A stretch of 64,000 nucleotides of DNA from Gordius sp. MW1. Taxonomy: Eukaryota; Nematomorpha; Gordioida; Gordea; Gordiidae. Made by a program: the position numbers and the translations under genes. Shown here piece by piece: positions 45,440 to 57,100 of this stretch (position 1 is its first letter; each line of letters starts with the position of its first letter). Where the stretch lies: the NCBI GenBank assembly GCA_964036665.1, contig OZ038526.1, positions 2,666,001-2,730,000 of the forward strand. Reading direction: 5' to 3'. The notes beneath the pieces are model-generated. The model did no database searches. It saw nothing but the letters and a program-made list of their open reading frames with translations, and had not been told where the DNA came from.

Positions 45440-46180
45440 TAAAATGTTATCAGAAATATACCTAGCAAGTTTTCGGGAATGCTGTTAGAGAACCCTACCC
45501 TGTCCTTCAACATAGCCCTCCGCTCGGACTGTAAATACACGTCTCCATATCCCTGCCGGCTTTGTAATTCACTTGTAAATGAGGAAGCGCGTCACCCTCT
45601 GCATTGTATATTTAACAAAAGCCGGTATAGTAGGCACCAAAAAATAAATACACTGCTACAAACGAATAAAAGTACTCTCCATCCTTGAACCGTCAGATCC
45701 CTCTCTTGAAGGGCGGGTGTGTCCTGACGGTACGTCACTTATCCCATGGGACAAAGGCCTTTTTTTTAAATGGGACTACACCTGTATTGACCTGTTTGCG
45801 CCCTCTAACGGTACTCACGACCCCCTAGGATCGGCAGGGGATCGTAAATCCGTAAAATATTCAGCTTTATCAGAAACCTCCATTTTTATTCCTATCGTTT
45901 CGTCGTGCTCCGGGACGTTTGGGAAGAGCGTTTCAAACTTTTTTTAAAAACTTAATAATGGTCGCCTTCTTTAAAAATATCGGATAGTTTTCTACTAAGA
46001 CAATCAATCGCCATTGCGATCGCTAAATCCAATTTTTATTCTCTGATGGACTCAATGCCCATTTTTAAAGAAGACGAAGAAACGGATAATGCCTTTTAAA
46101 CATTTTATTTAAAAAAATTTTCGTTCTTGTATCCTTTTATTAATTTTATTATATATTTAATACCTTTTTATAATAGAGCA
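45440..46180 (+). mobile_element. Non-LTR copy A4, 3' fragment
   Basis: Reads PSKFSGMLLENPTLSFNIAL, then CRLCNSLVNEEARHPLHC (intact CCHC), then PDGTSLIPWDKG and KWDYTCIDLFAPSNG (intact PD..D), then SIAIAIAKSNFYSLMDSM and a stop at 46099. It is the best preserved copy of the endonuclease end, with three frame breaks. 3' UTR to about 46180. Confidence 0.83.
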
Positions 46181-47920
46181 TGTTTATAAAAAAAAATTAA
46201 AAATTAACCTAGATCATTTATTCATTTAATTAATTTCCTTTTCTTTTTCGTAAAAGGTAAAACATATCAAAATGAATTGTAATTAAATCGTCCGAAGTGG
46301 TAGTTCAGTATTAATTTAAACTATTTAAATGTATATTTATGAAGCAATATGAAGGTAAATTTAAATGTATTAAATGGTTCGTTTGCATATCTATGTCTCT
46401 TAAATTAATATTATCTATTATTGGTATTAATAAAAAATGATAATTTAAAATTATTATACCTATGAAATAACTTTTACAAATCGCACTTTAATTTGCCTAT
46501 TAAATTTTATACACCGCTATTTTTCATACCCTCGCGTCGCAAAATTTGAAACGCGTTCGAGAGGAATTCGATAAAAAAAATTAAACGTTTTTGGGTCGGG
46601 CCGGGTAGAAAATAGTAAAATGCTTTCAGGTCTGGTTTGGGTTAAAAATTTTGAAATATTTTGGGTTGGGCTGGTTTAAAAAAGTGACTTTGCGGGTGTC
46701 TATTTCGCATTTAAAGATTTAAAAAAATCAAAACAATCCTAATTAATATTTTTTTAATTGCTGTTTTGTGGTGATAAAAGTTAATATTAACGAGGAAAGA
46801 TAGTAGATTTAAATTTCGTTTAAATACCTCTATATTAAGTGCTATGGTACCAAACGTTTAAAAAATGTTAGTAAAAATATGGCAACATGTTGAAAGTAAT
46901 AGTGTTAAATTTTATACCCGGCTAGAGATATTATAGCCTCGGTTCGGAAAAAATTAATTAAAATGATTGGGCTGATAGGCTAGCCTGACACTTTAGCCCG
47001 ACCATTTAATAAGAATTATTTCATGGACCTTATCTTATAGTGTCGCGAATATTAATTTGTAAGCTATAAGAAATTTTTATGAAGATACATTATACATAAC
47101 ATAAACATATTTTCATTATTATAGATTTAAGAGATGTAAAATAAAATATTAAGTGGACCTATTATATTGAGAATTTTTGTAGATAATTAAATTGTTGCAA
47201 GATTATTTCAATTTTTAACTACTATTCTAACAAACTTTGTGATACTTTACTTAATAATCGCAATAATTCTATCATGATAATCTAAATATTAAAATTCCAA
47301 TTTAATAAAACAATACAATTTAAAGGGGTATCATACCCAGCAATTTTTTGGGGATCGGGCTAAACGAAAATAAGAAATAAAATTAAGATTTGAAGTCAAA
47401 AATAATTATTTAATTACCTTCTAGCATCCTCAGTCACAGATAAGATATTGATCTCCCTAAGGCTTAATGAATACAAATCACCAAAAATTGCAAATTTGTT
47501 TCAACTAATATGCAAATGAGTTGCCAAGAATGTGCACTTATTCAAATTATTATGCATTTACATAAGTTGAGGGTTATACAAGCGAACACACTTATTGCAT
47601 CATTCAAAATAATTTAAAAAAATTAACTTAAGGCTATTAGTGTTTTTGCCTATTTTTCCCATTAAAAGGTTAATTATATATTTCAGCGCTTAAAATTTAA
47701 AAGATTTCGTGCCTTATAAGTTCTAGCGTTACTAAGGGTATTCTATCTTAAATTATTTTTTAAATAAGATTAGCAATCCAAGGAGACGCAAGCTTAAAAA
47801 CGCGAAATTTTCAGGAGCGGGTATAATGTAGAACGCCACATCTGTTTTCAATAAAAGGCAACTTCTAAAAACTAAGTCAAATACAAAAACGCAAACCCCA
47901 ACAAATGTTTAGAGCCAAAA
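46181..47920. other. AT-rich spacer with a hAT-1-like relic
   Basis: 46555-46705 has TTTTGGGTCGGGCCGGG, ATGCTTTCAGGTCTGG and ends AGTGACTTTGCGGGTGTCTA, a decayed copy of the hAT-1 subterminal array. No gene seen otherwise. Confidence 0.5.
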
Positions 47921-47926
47921 TTTATT
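47921..47926 (-). terminator. Poly(A) signal of the SLC3A gene
   Basis: AATAAA on the minus strand, about 150 nt beyond the stop codon at 48077. AT-rich context makes this tentative. Confidence 0.35.
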
Positions 47927-48076
47927 CAGAAAAGTGATAAGTGTTAATTTAGGTAAAAGCATATAAAATGTGCAATATTTTAATGTGATAAATGAGGGTA
48001 AAAAATGGTGAAATTTATGAATAAGCAGAAAAAAAGGCACAAAATAATTGGGGCAGGGTAGTAGTCAATGTGTTTT

Positions 48077-50292
48077 TCATTCTTTAAGCTTCAAAATGAC
48101 GACTTGCCCTGGTGCCAACACCAAGGGGTTATTTAGGTCATGTTTTCGAACATTTTCAGGCTTTTGTGGTGTAACCAGAGTGTCAGGATTCATTGTGTCC
48201 AACACAATCTCCGCACTTGTGGACAAACCAGTGGAGTTGTTGTGGACAAACAGACCAGACTCCTAAGATAAAAAGTTAAAATAAAAAGGGGTACCTAAAC
48301 ATTTTTGTACCTTGCCCAAATTTAACAAGACCACATTGTTGGGTGAATCGTGGCATTTTCTTACAAATCCCAAAATGGTTGGAGTATTGTAAATCACTTT
48401 GAAATGACCTCCAGAAAAAGGGTCAGTACTTTTCAAGTTCATAAATTGTGAAAAAATTGGGAGGAACTTATTGGCTTCTTGCAATGACTAAATGATGATT
48501 ATAGAAATGTACTCGAAAAAGTAATTGTACTTCAACATTTAGCCTATCAAAATTTTGATTGACTGGAGTCCAAGTTTGGCTTGACGCATTGGAGAAGCCA
48601 GCATTGGCTTGTGGTCTCCATTGCATGGGTGCTCTGAACAAGTCTTTGCAAGGAGCCTAAAGAAAAGTTAAAATCAAAGACAATAAATATGTTGTTATAC
48701 ATCTCCACGTTTGCATGATGGGTCAATTGTTGTTTGGGTAGGAGTTAGACTATTGTCAACCATACCAATTTCATCTCCATAATAAGGGAAGGAAACACCA
48801 GGAAGCAACAATAGGAGGGCATTTAAGGCATTAAGGTAATTGGCATTACCCATTCTTGATGTGATCCTGCTAATATCTTTATTCCCAAGCTAAAAGATTT
48901 ATGTTATATAATTAAATTCAAATCTATACCATCCAAGTTTCCTTATTCTCAGGTGCATTCCTTTTAACTTTTTCAATTTGAGATACTATACACTGAGTAC
49001 CACAATTACTGTCAATTTCATTAAAAGCTTTGTTGACAACTAAATCAGCTTTAGTGGCATACAATGAGGAACTATCATTAAAGTATGGCTGGACAATCAT
49101 TATCCTTAAAAACATTACTTTTATACTACAAAAAACTTACCTTTTATTTTTATTAGCCTTTTCAATGGCTGATTTCAAAAATGCAATAAATTCTGATGTT
49201 TTGTAAGCTTCATAAGTTGTATTTTGGGCCTATAAAGAACATTAAAAAATATAAAGAAAAATTACATTGAAATTTGTGTCATTGCTATTAACGGGTGCAA
49301 ATTTAAACCAAAGATCAGCATTAGGGAATAAAAATCCATCTATATTGCGTTGTAACCAAAAATTGAGTATATCTTTTATTTCATCTCTAAGTATAGGATC
49401 ATCCAGATTTAAATTGGGTAGTGAAGGAGAGAAGTGGCTTAGATAATATTTCCTATTGGGTGGAGAGTAAGTCCAAGTGGAACCTTCCCATAAACTTCTC
49501 TATATAAAATAAGGGTACATCTAAATCTTAATTTACGTCATTTGTTGGTGGAGAACCAGCATTTCCTTCAGCCCACACATAGAAATTCTTGTGTCTAGTC
49601 AAGCCCTCTTGGCTTAATTTAAACCAAGGGTGTAGATCACTTGTATGATGTATATCCAATTCCATTAAAACTTTCATTCCTTAAAGGTTATAAAAAAAAA
49701 TTTCCTTTAATTTTTACCCTTTTCATGCATTTTAGCAATCAGTGTATCAAAATCTGAATTAGTTCCTAATTGAGGATTGATTTTAGTGAAATTGACTAAA
49801 TTTAAATCTTGCAATTCTGGGCTTGTTTCCAATATTGAGTTTATAAGTACATTCTTAACATTGAGTTTTGACAAGTAATCAATTTTGGACGTAATACCTA
49901 TTCAAATATAGGAAAGCTTTTTAATTTTTACCAGCAACGTCACCAATCCCATCGCCATTCGAGTCTTTAAATGATTTTGGATATATTTGATAAACAGCTG
50001 CATCTTTCACCCAATTATCTGAGGCTTTAGAAGCACAACGTGGTGCCTTAATAATCAAAATAATAGCAATAACAAGCATGGCTATCCATATAACCCAAAA
50101 TAAAATGAACAGAAACCACCTAAGTCGGACCCAAAATGGGTCATTGGCATACTCCATTAGCTCTTCCTTTGTCAAACCAGTGAAATTATCTTCACGCCCC
50201 TCGATTTTAATTTTTGCTTCATCTTTATTCGCACCTTCTTGAATAAACTTTATTTTAGTATCGTTATCGCCATTTTTCAATTCTTTATCCAT
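48077..50292 (-). CDS. Slc3a-like: SLC3A heavy chain (4F2hc/rBAT-like) of amino-acid transporter
   Basis: Ten exons: 50292-49932, 49897-49718, 49679-49537, 49499-49266, 49229-49141, 49104-48930, 48889-48701, 48656-48531, 48487-48311, 48262-48077. All introns are GT-AG and 34-48 nt. The frame closes to 619 residues. It is a type II membrane protein: cytosolic tail 1-57, TM about 58-82, Cys86 just outside (RCASK), then a GH13 alpha-glucosidase-like ectodomain opening [39 protein letters not shown] and [15 protein letters not shown] are kept, but the nucleophile region reads [11 protein letters not shown] and the acid/base region VQPYF, so it should be catalytically dead. Such proteins escort SLC7 light chains to the plasma membrane through a disulfide at the post-TM cysteine. 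The start has a good context (AAGATGG). An SLC7A gene lies 3.9 kb upstream on the same strand. 4F2hc is favoured over rBAT by the short post-TM spacing, but not settled. Confidence 0.92.
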
Positions 50293-50349
50293 CTTGAAGG
50301 AAAGTCAGAACGAATGGTTTGTCTAAAATAGGAAAGTTTTTAAAAATCC

Positions 50350-52008
50350 ACGGGGAAAAAAGTACATTTTTTGCACTAAATTTCAAAAATTATGGCAAAA
50401 AAATTTAAACTAATGTTAAGGACACAATTAAATTAACAATTCACTTAATAACCCCTTGAATCACTTTTAAACTTCATCATCATTTAAAGAAATTGTACAT
50501 TGGGTATTTATTTTTACTAATAATATTTAAGCAAAGTGAATTTAATTAGAAAATATATATGCCCTAATTATTGAGCAATTTTGAATTTGGTAAGAAGCGC
50601 TAATAGTCAAACCGGGAACAGACAATAAATAGAAGCTGCCCCTCGCCATTAAATCAAAAGTTTCTCATATGTATATTTTTTTAATTGGAATAAAATATTG
50701 TTGCCTCCAATGTTTAAGTCAATTTATGTAGTATATAATTGTTGCTATATTTGTTCCTATCTGTATTACATAGTAATTGTTTGCATACAGAACTCATTTC
50801 TTTTCAAATGCCCATCTCGATTAAAAATTTAAGGTAGGCTCGTTTAGGAGATTAATTAATACATATTTTAAAGTAACTAAATATTTATGATCCTGTTGTA
50901 ATCTTCTATGGAAATGTTATGTTTAATTTAAATAAATTTAAACGAGCTAAACAAAAATTTCTCTAGGGATAAGTCCTGGGTTTCTTTTAGAAAAAATGCT
51001 CCGGGGGGGTATTTTCAACTTCCGAGGGGGGGGGTGTAATTTTTTTAATTGCTAAACCATTTTGTATTTACTGATTTTTATTGGTGATATAAGTGATATA
51101 TAAATAGTCGCTTTTCTGTAATTTGTAAACGGGACATTAATGAACACACCCTTTGTTTTTTGTTGAATAAATAAATCGTTTTTGTTGTAAAGAGAACAGA
51201 CAGAGCATAAAGCCCCACCTAAGGCTTCATCAAAAATTAGCCATTTGTATTTAGATGAATGAAATCATAAATTTATGATGGTTTGAGTTTTAAATTTTGC
51301 CCATGTTTTTCACTTTCAGAGACTGAGCAATTAGTAGAGCTGCCAACTCATCTTTATCAATATATATTAATAAAATAAAAACAACTTGCATAATTTTAAG
51401 CATTTTATCATAAGAAAAAGAAGAGACAGTTTTCCCCACTCCAGCAGAATTACAATTTTCATCTTGACCTAAAACATGAAAATATATATAATACTTCTAT
51501 ATTAAAACCAAAATCTTTCTTGCCTCTTTCAGAGTTCATGTGAATTTCACTGCTGGAAGCAGAATAATATCTGTTAACTTATATATATTTAAAATATCTA
51601 ATGCTTAAAAATAACTATCATAATTTCCCATAGTAAGGGATAAAACAAGAGTTTTTTTTTATTCAGTCCCATCTTTACCTATTACAAACAAACATATTCA
51701 TGTCTTATTTTATATAAACACAAATACCCATTCATAATTATCCATCATTTTGATGTTAACATGGTAAAGTGGTGATCATATAGAAATTAGTAATTTTCGC
51801 AAATTAAATAATCTTAAAAACATCAAAAACAGCATTTTAAAATAATTATCATTTGCACAATACACAAAAATTAAAAATGTAAAAACTGCGATTAATGTTT
51901 GTTTAATAATATAGCGCCAACAATATTTTGTATAATATTAATTTATTGACCTTCATTTTAATTAATAGTGAGGAAAGGAAATTGACTGTTATAGGGCAAA
52001 ATTACATG
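50350..52008. other. Upstream region of the heavy-chain gene
   Basis: 1.65 kb, AT-rich, with a G-run block near 51000-51040. No gene or complete mobile element was recognised. It should hold the heavy-chain promoter. Confidence 0.4.
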
Positions 52009-52016
52009 GTTAAAAT

Positions 52017-53183
52017 CAGAGCTGTTAATCGCACCTAAAAAACCGGTGCGGCACTCGCACCCGCACTTTAAAAAAATTCGGTGCGCGCACTCGCACCCGC
52101 ACCAATTTTAACAGAGGTGCGCGCCCTCGCACCGCAAACCCGGTGCGCGCACTCGCACCCATAATTTTTTACACTCTATCTAAATTCTAAATATATTACA
52201 ATGTTCAATTAAAAACTTTTATTATGCCGATTAATTATAATTATAAAAATAATAAAGATACAGAAAAAACAATTAAAATAGCATTTTATTGACATTCATC
52301 TTTAAAAGCATTTCGAGGTGACTATCTGTCAGGCTACCCCTTCTGTTGCTTAAAATCGCCTTAGCTTTGCTGAAGAGGCGTTCCACGGGGGCACTCGAAG
52401 GAATCGGAGTGTTATATCTTATATATATTTTTTTAACGAAGAAAATTGTTTAAAAAATATGCTTAGTAACAAGACAAATTATAATAATTAATTTATAATA
52501 TTTGATGTACAATTCAATTATAAATAGCAAAGTATTTTAGCATGAAAGAGCAACCATAGAAATTAATATTTAAAAATATATTTTGTAACAAAATTATTAT
52601 GTGATTAAACTTACGATAGCGATGAGAAGTTTAAAAGTGTTGGAAATGAAATATCAAGATAGTAACGGCGGGTAAAAGTTTTCCAAAAAACACTGAATAG
52701 AAATATTACAGTATTGTTAATTATTTATCCTAATTACCTGTCTGTTTTTGTTTTTCTAATTATACTTCAACTTCTATTGCAATATTAATTATACACCAAA
52801 ACGTTTTAAGCAATAATTGATAAAGTAAATAGGCGAATAATATAAAATATGGCGGGTATATTAATTAATTATATTGTCTATCGATGTTAATTAAATTTCC
52901 CGCCTTGTTATCTCCTCCACCAGGAACATAAATGTATCTTTGATGTTGTTTCACTACAATGTTAATTTGTGAGATATGCTATGCGCGATATATAAGATAA
53001 TGTCAAATATATTAATTGTAAAATTCATAATGTGCGCAAAATAGGAGCGCAATTTCGCACGCGCACCGAGTGAATAAGGTGTGCGCCCCCGCACTCGCTC
53101 TTGGTTTTAAAAAACTGCGCGCACCAGCACACCGCACCGCAAAACCGGTGCGCGCACTTCTGTGCGCGCTCCTTAACAGCTCT
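52017..53183 (-). mobile_element. hAT-5 element, GCGCGCACTCGCACC type
   Basis: Ends CAGAGCTGTTAA and TTAACAGCTCT. Flanking octamers GTTAAAAT (52009-52016) and GGTAAAAT (53184-53191) agree at 7 of 8. Subterminal arrays of GTGCGCGCACTCGCACC words at 52045-52165 and 53035-53172. A transposase remnant reads on the minus strand. It lies between the two transporter genes. Confidence 0.87.
52274..52420 (-). pseudogene. hAT-5 transposase dimerisation domain
   Basis: Minus strand: YNTPIPSSAPVERLFSKAKA, then ILSNRRGSLTDSHLEMLLKM and a stop. SSAPVERLFS is the diagnostic hAT dimerisation motif. It is similar to, but distinct from, that of hAT-2. Upstream coding sequence is not readable. Confidence 0.88.
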
Positions 53184-53191
53184 GGTAAAAT

Positions 53192-54160
53192 ACACCAGTT
53201 CTGGACGAAAATTTGACGCACAATTAACTACATGCAACATATGGCATGAGCAGTCTATCTAGTCTATGGTTATAAGCATGCTTTGCAAATTTAAACTACA
53301 TTTTGATTGGTTTTAGATCCTTTGAGCGATAGCCCTGTTGAGCAAATGCGGACAGTTTTATTATTTATTTAACATCCCGTTTCATATAAAAGATATAAAG
53401 TTCCTTGACGTCAGCTTTAAATTAAATATTACTGCAAAGTACTAATATTATAATGCCAAAATAGGTACGATTAATCAAACATTCAACCAATGTTATTGCT
53501 AGGGAAGTAGGGTTTATTTACCGTTTTGTAATAATATTCAGAATAGGGAATTGTATAAATACTAATAATGAATTGATAAATGTCTCCTCAAAACATTTCC
53601 CGAGGTTCTTTTTCCTCCTGTATATAGTTGTTGTCCATCACTCCGAGAGCTTCGTCTGCCTACATATTCCTTCGATTCTCTTTGTCAATCGGTTGTCATC
53701 GTCTCGCTTTCTTCTTAGTAAAACCCCACATCTGGCTAGTTTTAATTATACCCTTCTCCAGATCCTAAATTTTAACGTTTTATTTAGTTTAGATATTTTC
53801 AAACTTGCATTGATTGAGATGATTTGAGAATTAATATCTTATTTCTCCACATCACTACCAAGATTTTCCAGACATTACAATTACAACTATTTATATATAA
53901 TAAAAAAATTATAATTCTACTATTTCATTATTTTGGTGACAATTAATGATTCTTTTCCAAATAGGACACAATGCTTAATACTATCACCAAATCATATACA
54001 GCTATAATCAATACATCAAGCGTGTCATCAAAATGTCGATACGCGAGTCTCGAATACAAAACGAAGAATGCTGTTCACAAATACTATAAATTTAACAAAA
54101 GTGAGCAAACAGAGAGGTTTAAAGGGTGGAGCCATTTGAAGCTTTTGGAGGACTTGATAG
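53192..54160. other. Intergenic stretch 3' of the light-chain gene
   Basis: AT-rich. An 84-codon open frame at 53573-53827 (+) is hydrophobic but resembles nothing known. 53265-53370 resembles 27900-27965, a dispersed repeat. Confidence 0.4.
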
Positions 54161-57100
54161 TCATTTTTCACCTGGATCTGTTGCTATCACCATCAAACTT
54201 TTCTGCAACGTGTCACTCATCCAAGCTATTAAAATGATATTTATATTTAAATTTTATCACCCAAAATTCTTTAATAATAATTTTTGACTTGTTCTCAAAT
54301 AACCCTTATTGAACGATAACAAAGAAGTTAAGAGACAATTCTGTAAAATGTTTAAATTTCAGCGATGCGGCTCCAAAACTTCGTGGGATGGCTTTAAAAA
54401 TTGGTTAAGATATAAATTGACCAGCAAAACGCTTAAAACTTCATGCGTGGGCGTTGCCAGCATTGGAATTAGAGGGGGGCAATAATGATTTGGGGAGGGG
54501 CAAAATAATCATTTTTTGAAATTTTAGCCATAATTTTAATAAATTTCAACAAATTTTGGGATACATAGGGGGGCAGCCGCCCCTCCCTGCCCCCCCCCTG
54601 GCTAAGCCCATGACTTCATGACTTACTGATTGTTGAATTGAAGCAGTTGGATCTACGATTTAACTTGAGGCAAATGAAATACACCGGGATTCCTAATATA
54701 AATAATGAAAAAATAGAAATTTTGTTAAAAGTGTTTTTGTGTGGATAAGGGGTTTGCAATATATATACAGTCAAAACCGTTTAATTGCAAAGCCTTGGGC
54801 CTGAATTTTTTTTCGCGATTAAACGATGGAAATAAAAGTATATGATATGTACATATTAAAGATTCATTTCTTACGCTTGGCAATAAAACGATATTTTATA
54901 TCATTATCTGGTTGATTTAAGGACTCGAAAATGTTTGTGAATATCCGATATTGTACTATTAAGCGATTTGTCAATAAACGATGTTTTTGTTAATATTATC
55001 GTTTAAAAAAAACAAAATGGCGGTTAACTTTGCGATTAAAAGATTTTCGCGATAATCCCATTTGCGATTAAGAAGTTTCGACTGTAATACCTAAGAGCAT
55101 GCCAGCCAAACCGACACAAACCAAGAGGAAATTCGTGAGGAGCGGCATGAGGACGAGGAAGACACATATGAGCAAAAACGTGTAATGCAGTAAGATGTTG
55201 TACTGTTGTAGATTTAAGAAAAAACGATATAAAATAAATAATAAATTTTAAAAGTTTTTTGTGGAAATATAAGTTTCTGTATTTACCTTGATGGGTCTAA
55301 ACATTTTTGGTCGGGTGTAACGAAGCCATATGAGTCCTAGGATACACATGCCGATGAAGAAGAAAAAGGCGAATGAGAAAAATACGATGAGGAGATTTAT
55401 GTCGTTGCCGGTTAGGAACACCATTGAAAGCAGTCCCTACAAAACAGTGGGGTTTTTTACAATTCAATGATAATCATAATACGAATAAAATTACAATTAT
55501 GAAAATCATGGGCGTAGCCAGCATTGGATTTAGAAGGGGCAGCCGCCCCTCCTTGCGCCCCCCCCCTTGGCTACGCCCATGAAAGAGTGATCGTTTACTT
55601 AAACAATATTAATAGGAATAAAATTTCACAAAAATATTTTACACAATTAACAATAAAATTAAATGAATTTTTGAGCTTTTGTGTGAATATACCAAAAGCC
55701 CAACAGCAGGGATGGGGGTGAGCCTGTGAACGTGTATCATGGATAATATTTTGGGTAACTGGCCTTCTTGAGCACCTATCATGAGTATCCTATATACAAT
55801 AATGAGTTATTTAAAGCCTAAAGATAACAACGAAAAGATAGCCAGGAAAACCTATAAATACAGCTGATCATGGGCGTAGCCAAAGGGGAGCGGCTGCCCC
55901 CCTCTAAATCCCATAATTTGTTGAAATTTATTAAAATTATGGCTAAAATTTCATAAAATGATCGTTTTATCCCTCCCTATCATTATTGCCCCCTCTCATT
56001 CCAATGCTGGCAACGCCCATCAGCTGATACAATTAATAATTGCATAGTAAAATCATTTTTAAAAGTTTTTTAAATTAAAATCATCCTTCCATACCTCCCG
56101 GAGGTAAATAGGATACCGTTGGCACTACCGATAGCGGATAGGGAGACGAAAACGGGCATGGCCCAAGCGAATCGATAGTCTAATTTCATGGCGAAATCCT
56201 ATGCATTGAGAAAAAAAACAATAATCCTTCTCTTTGTGATGGTGACAGCCCTGGAAATTCATTAGTGTCAGGCAGTTATTTTCCCCAACGTACCCAGAAT
56301 TTAAATATATTCGGGTGGCAACCCAATGAAAAGCAGCTGATATAAGCCAAAATTTTTAATCCAAAAAAATCATAAATTAAACAAAATATACGCCCTTCGG
56401 GCGTAACTGGGGGCTTCGCCCCCAGACCCCCTTGGGGGCTTCGCCCCCAAACCCCCTGCTGGGGGCTCCGCCCCCAGTCCCCCGTTGGGGGTCTGCCCCC
56501 AAACCCCCGTTAGGGGCTACGCCCCCAAACCCCCATCTCCTGGGGGCTCCGCCCCCAGACCCCCGGAGAAGGGGAGAAGGGAAGGGGGGGGAAGGGAAGG
56601 GGGGGGGAAGGGAAGAGGGGACGACTCATCTATTCTACGTATAAATGTAGCTTATTTGCTATGCAATTTATGGGCGAGAAAGGTGAGAAGGGGCGAGAAT
56701 GCCTATAGGGGGGTATTAAATGCAAAGGAATTGGACTGACGGGCATAGGGTAATTATCAATGTTAGCCAAAAAAACGTACAATTTTATTATAATTTACAA
56801 TTTGACGAAGCGGGAAAATATAAATGAGTCAAGTGTATAAATGTCGGCTGGATAAAGTATATAAATATCATCTTTATTATTTTTTAATAAATGAAATTAG
56901 GTTAAACATCATTCTAAAATTAATTTTAATCTTGCACAACTTGTTGATTTCTAAGATTAGATATATAGACTTTCACATACTAAAACATTCTGGGCATAAT
57001 TTATTCCATAACCGGAAAACGTTAAATTTTTAATTAAAATTTCAATTTGCAATAACAATTTTTATCGTACGTATATAAATTAAATAATAGTTATTATTGT

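Noticed and set aside
53012-53240. Cysteine- and arginine-rich open frames
   Set aside because: They are translations of the GCGCGCAC minisatellite at the end of hAT-5.
53971-54237. 88-codon plus-strand frame
   Set aside because: Overlaps, antisense, the last SLC7A exon, whose junction phase fits.
56432-56739. Proline/glycine-rich open frames
   Set aside because: Products of the GGGGGCTTCGCCCCC array inside an SLC7A intron.
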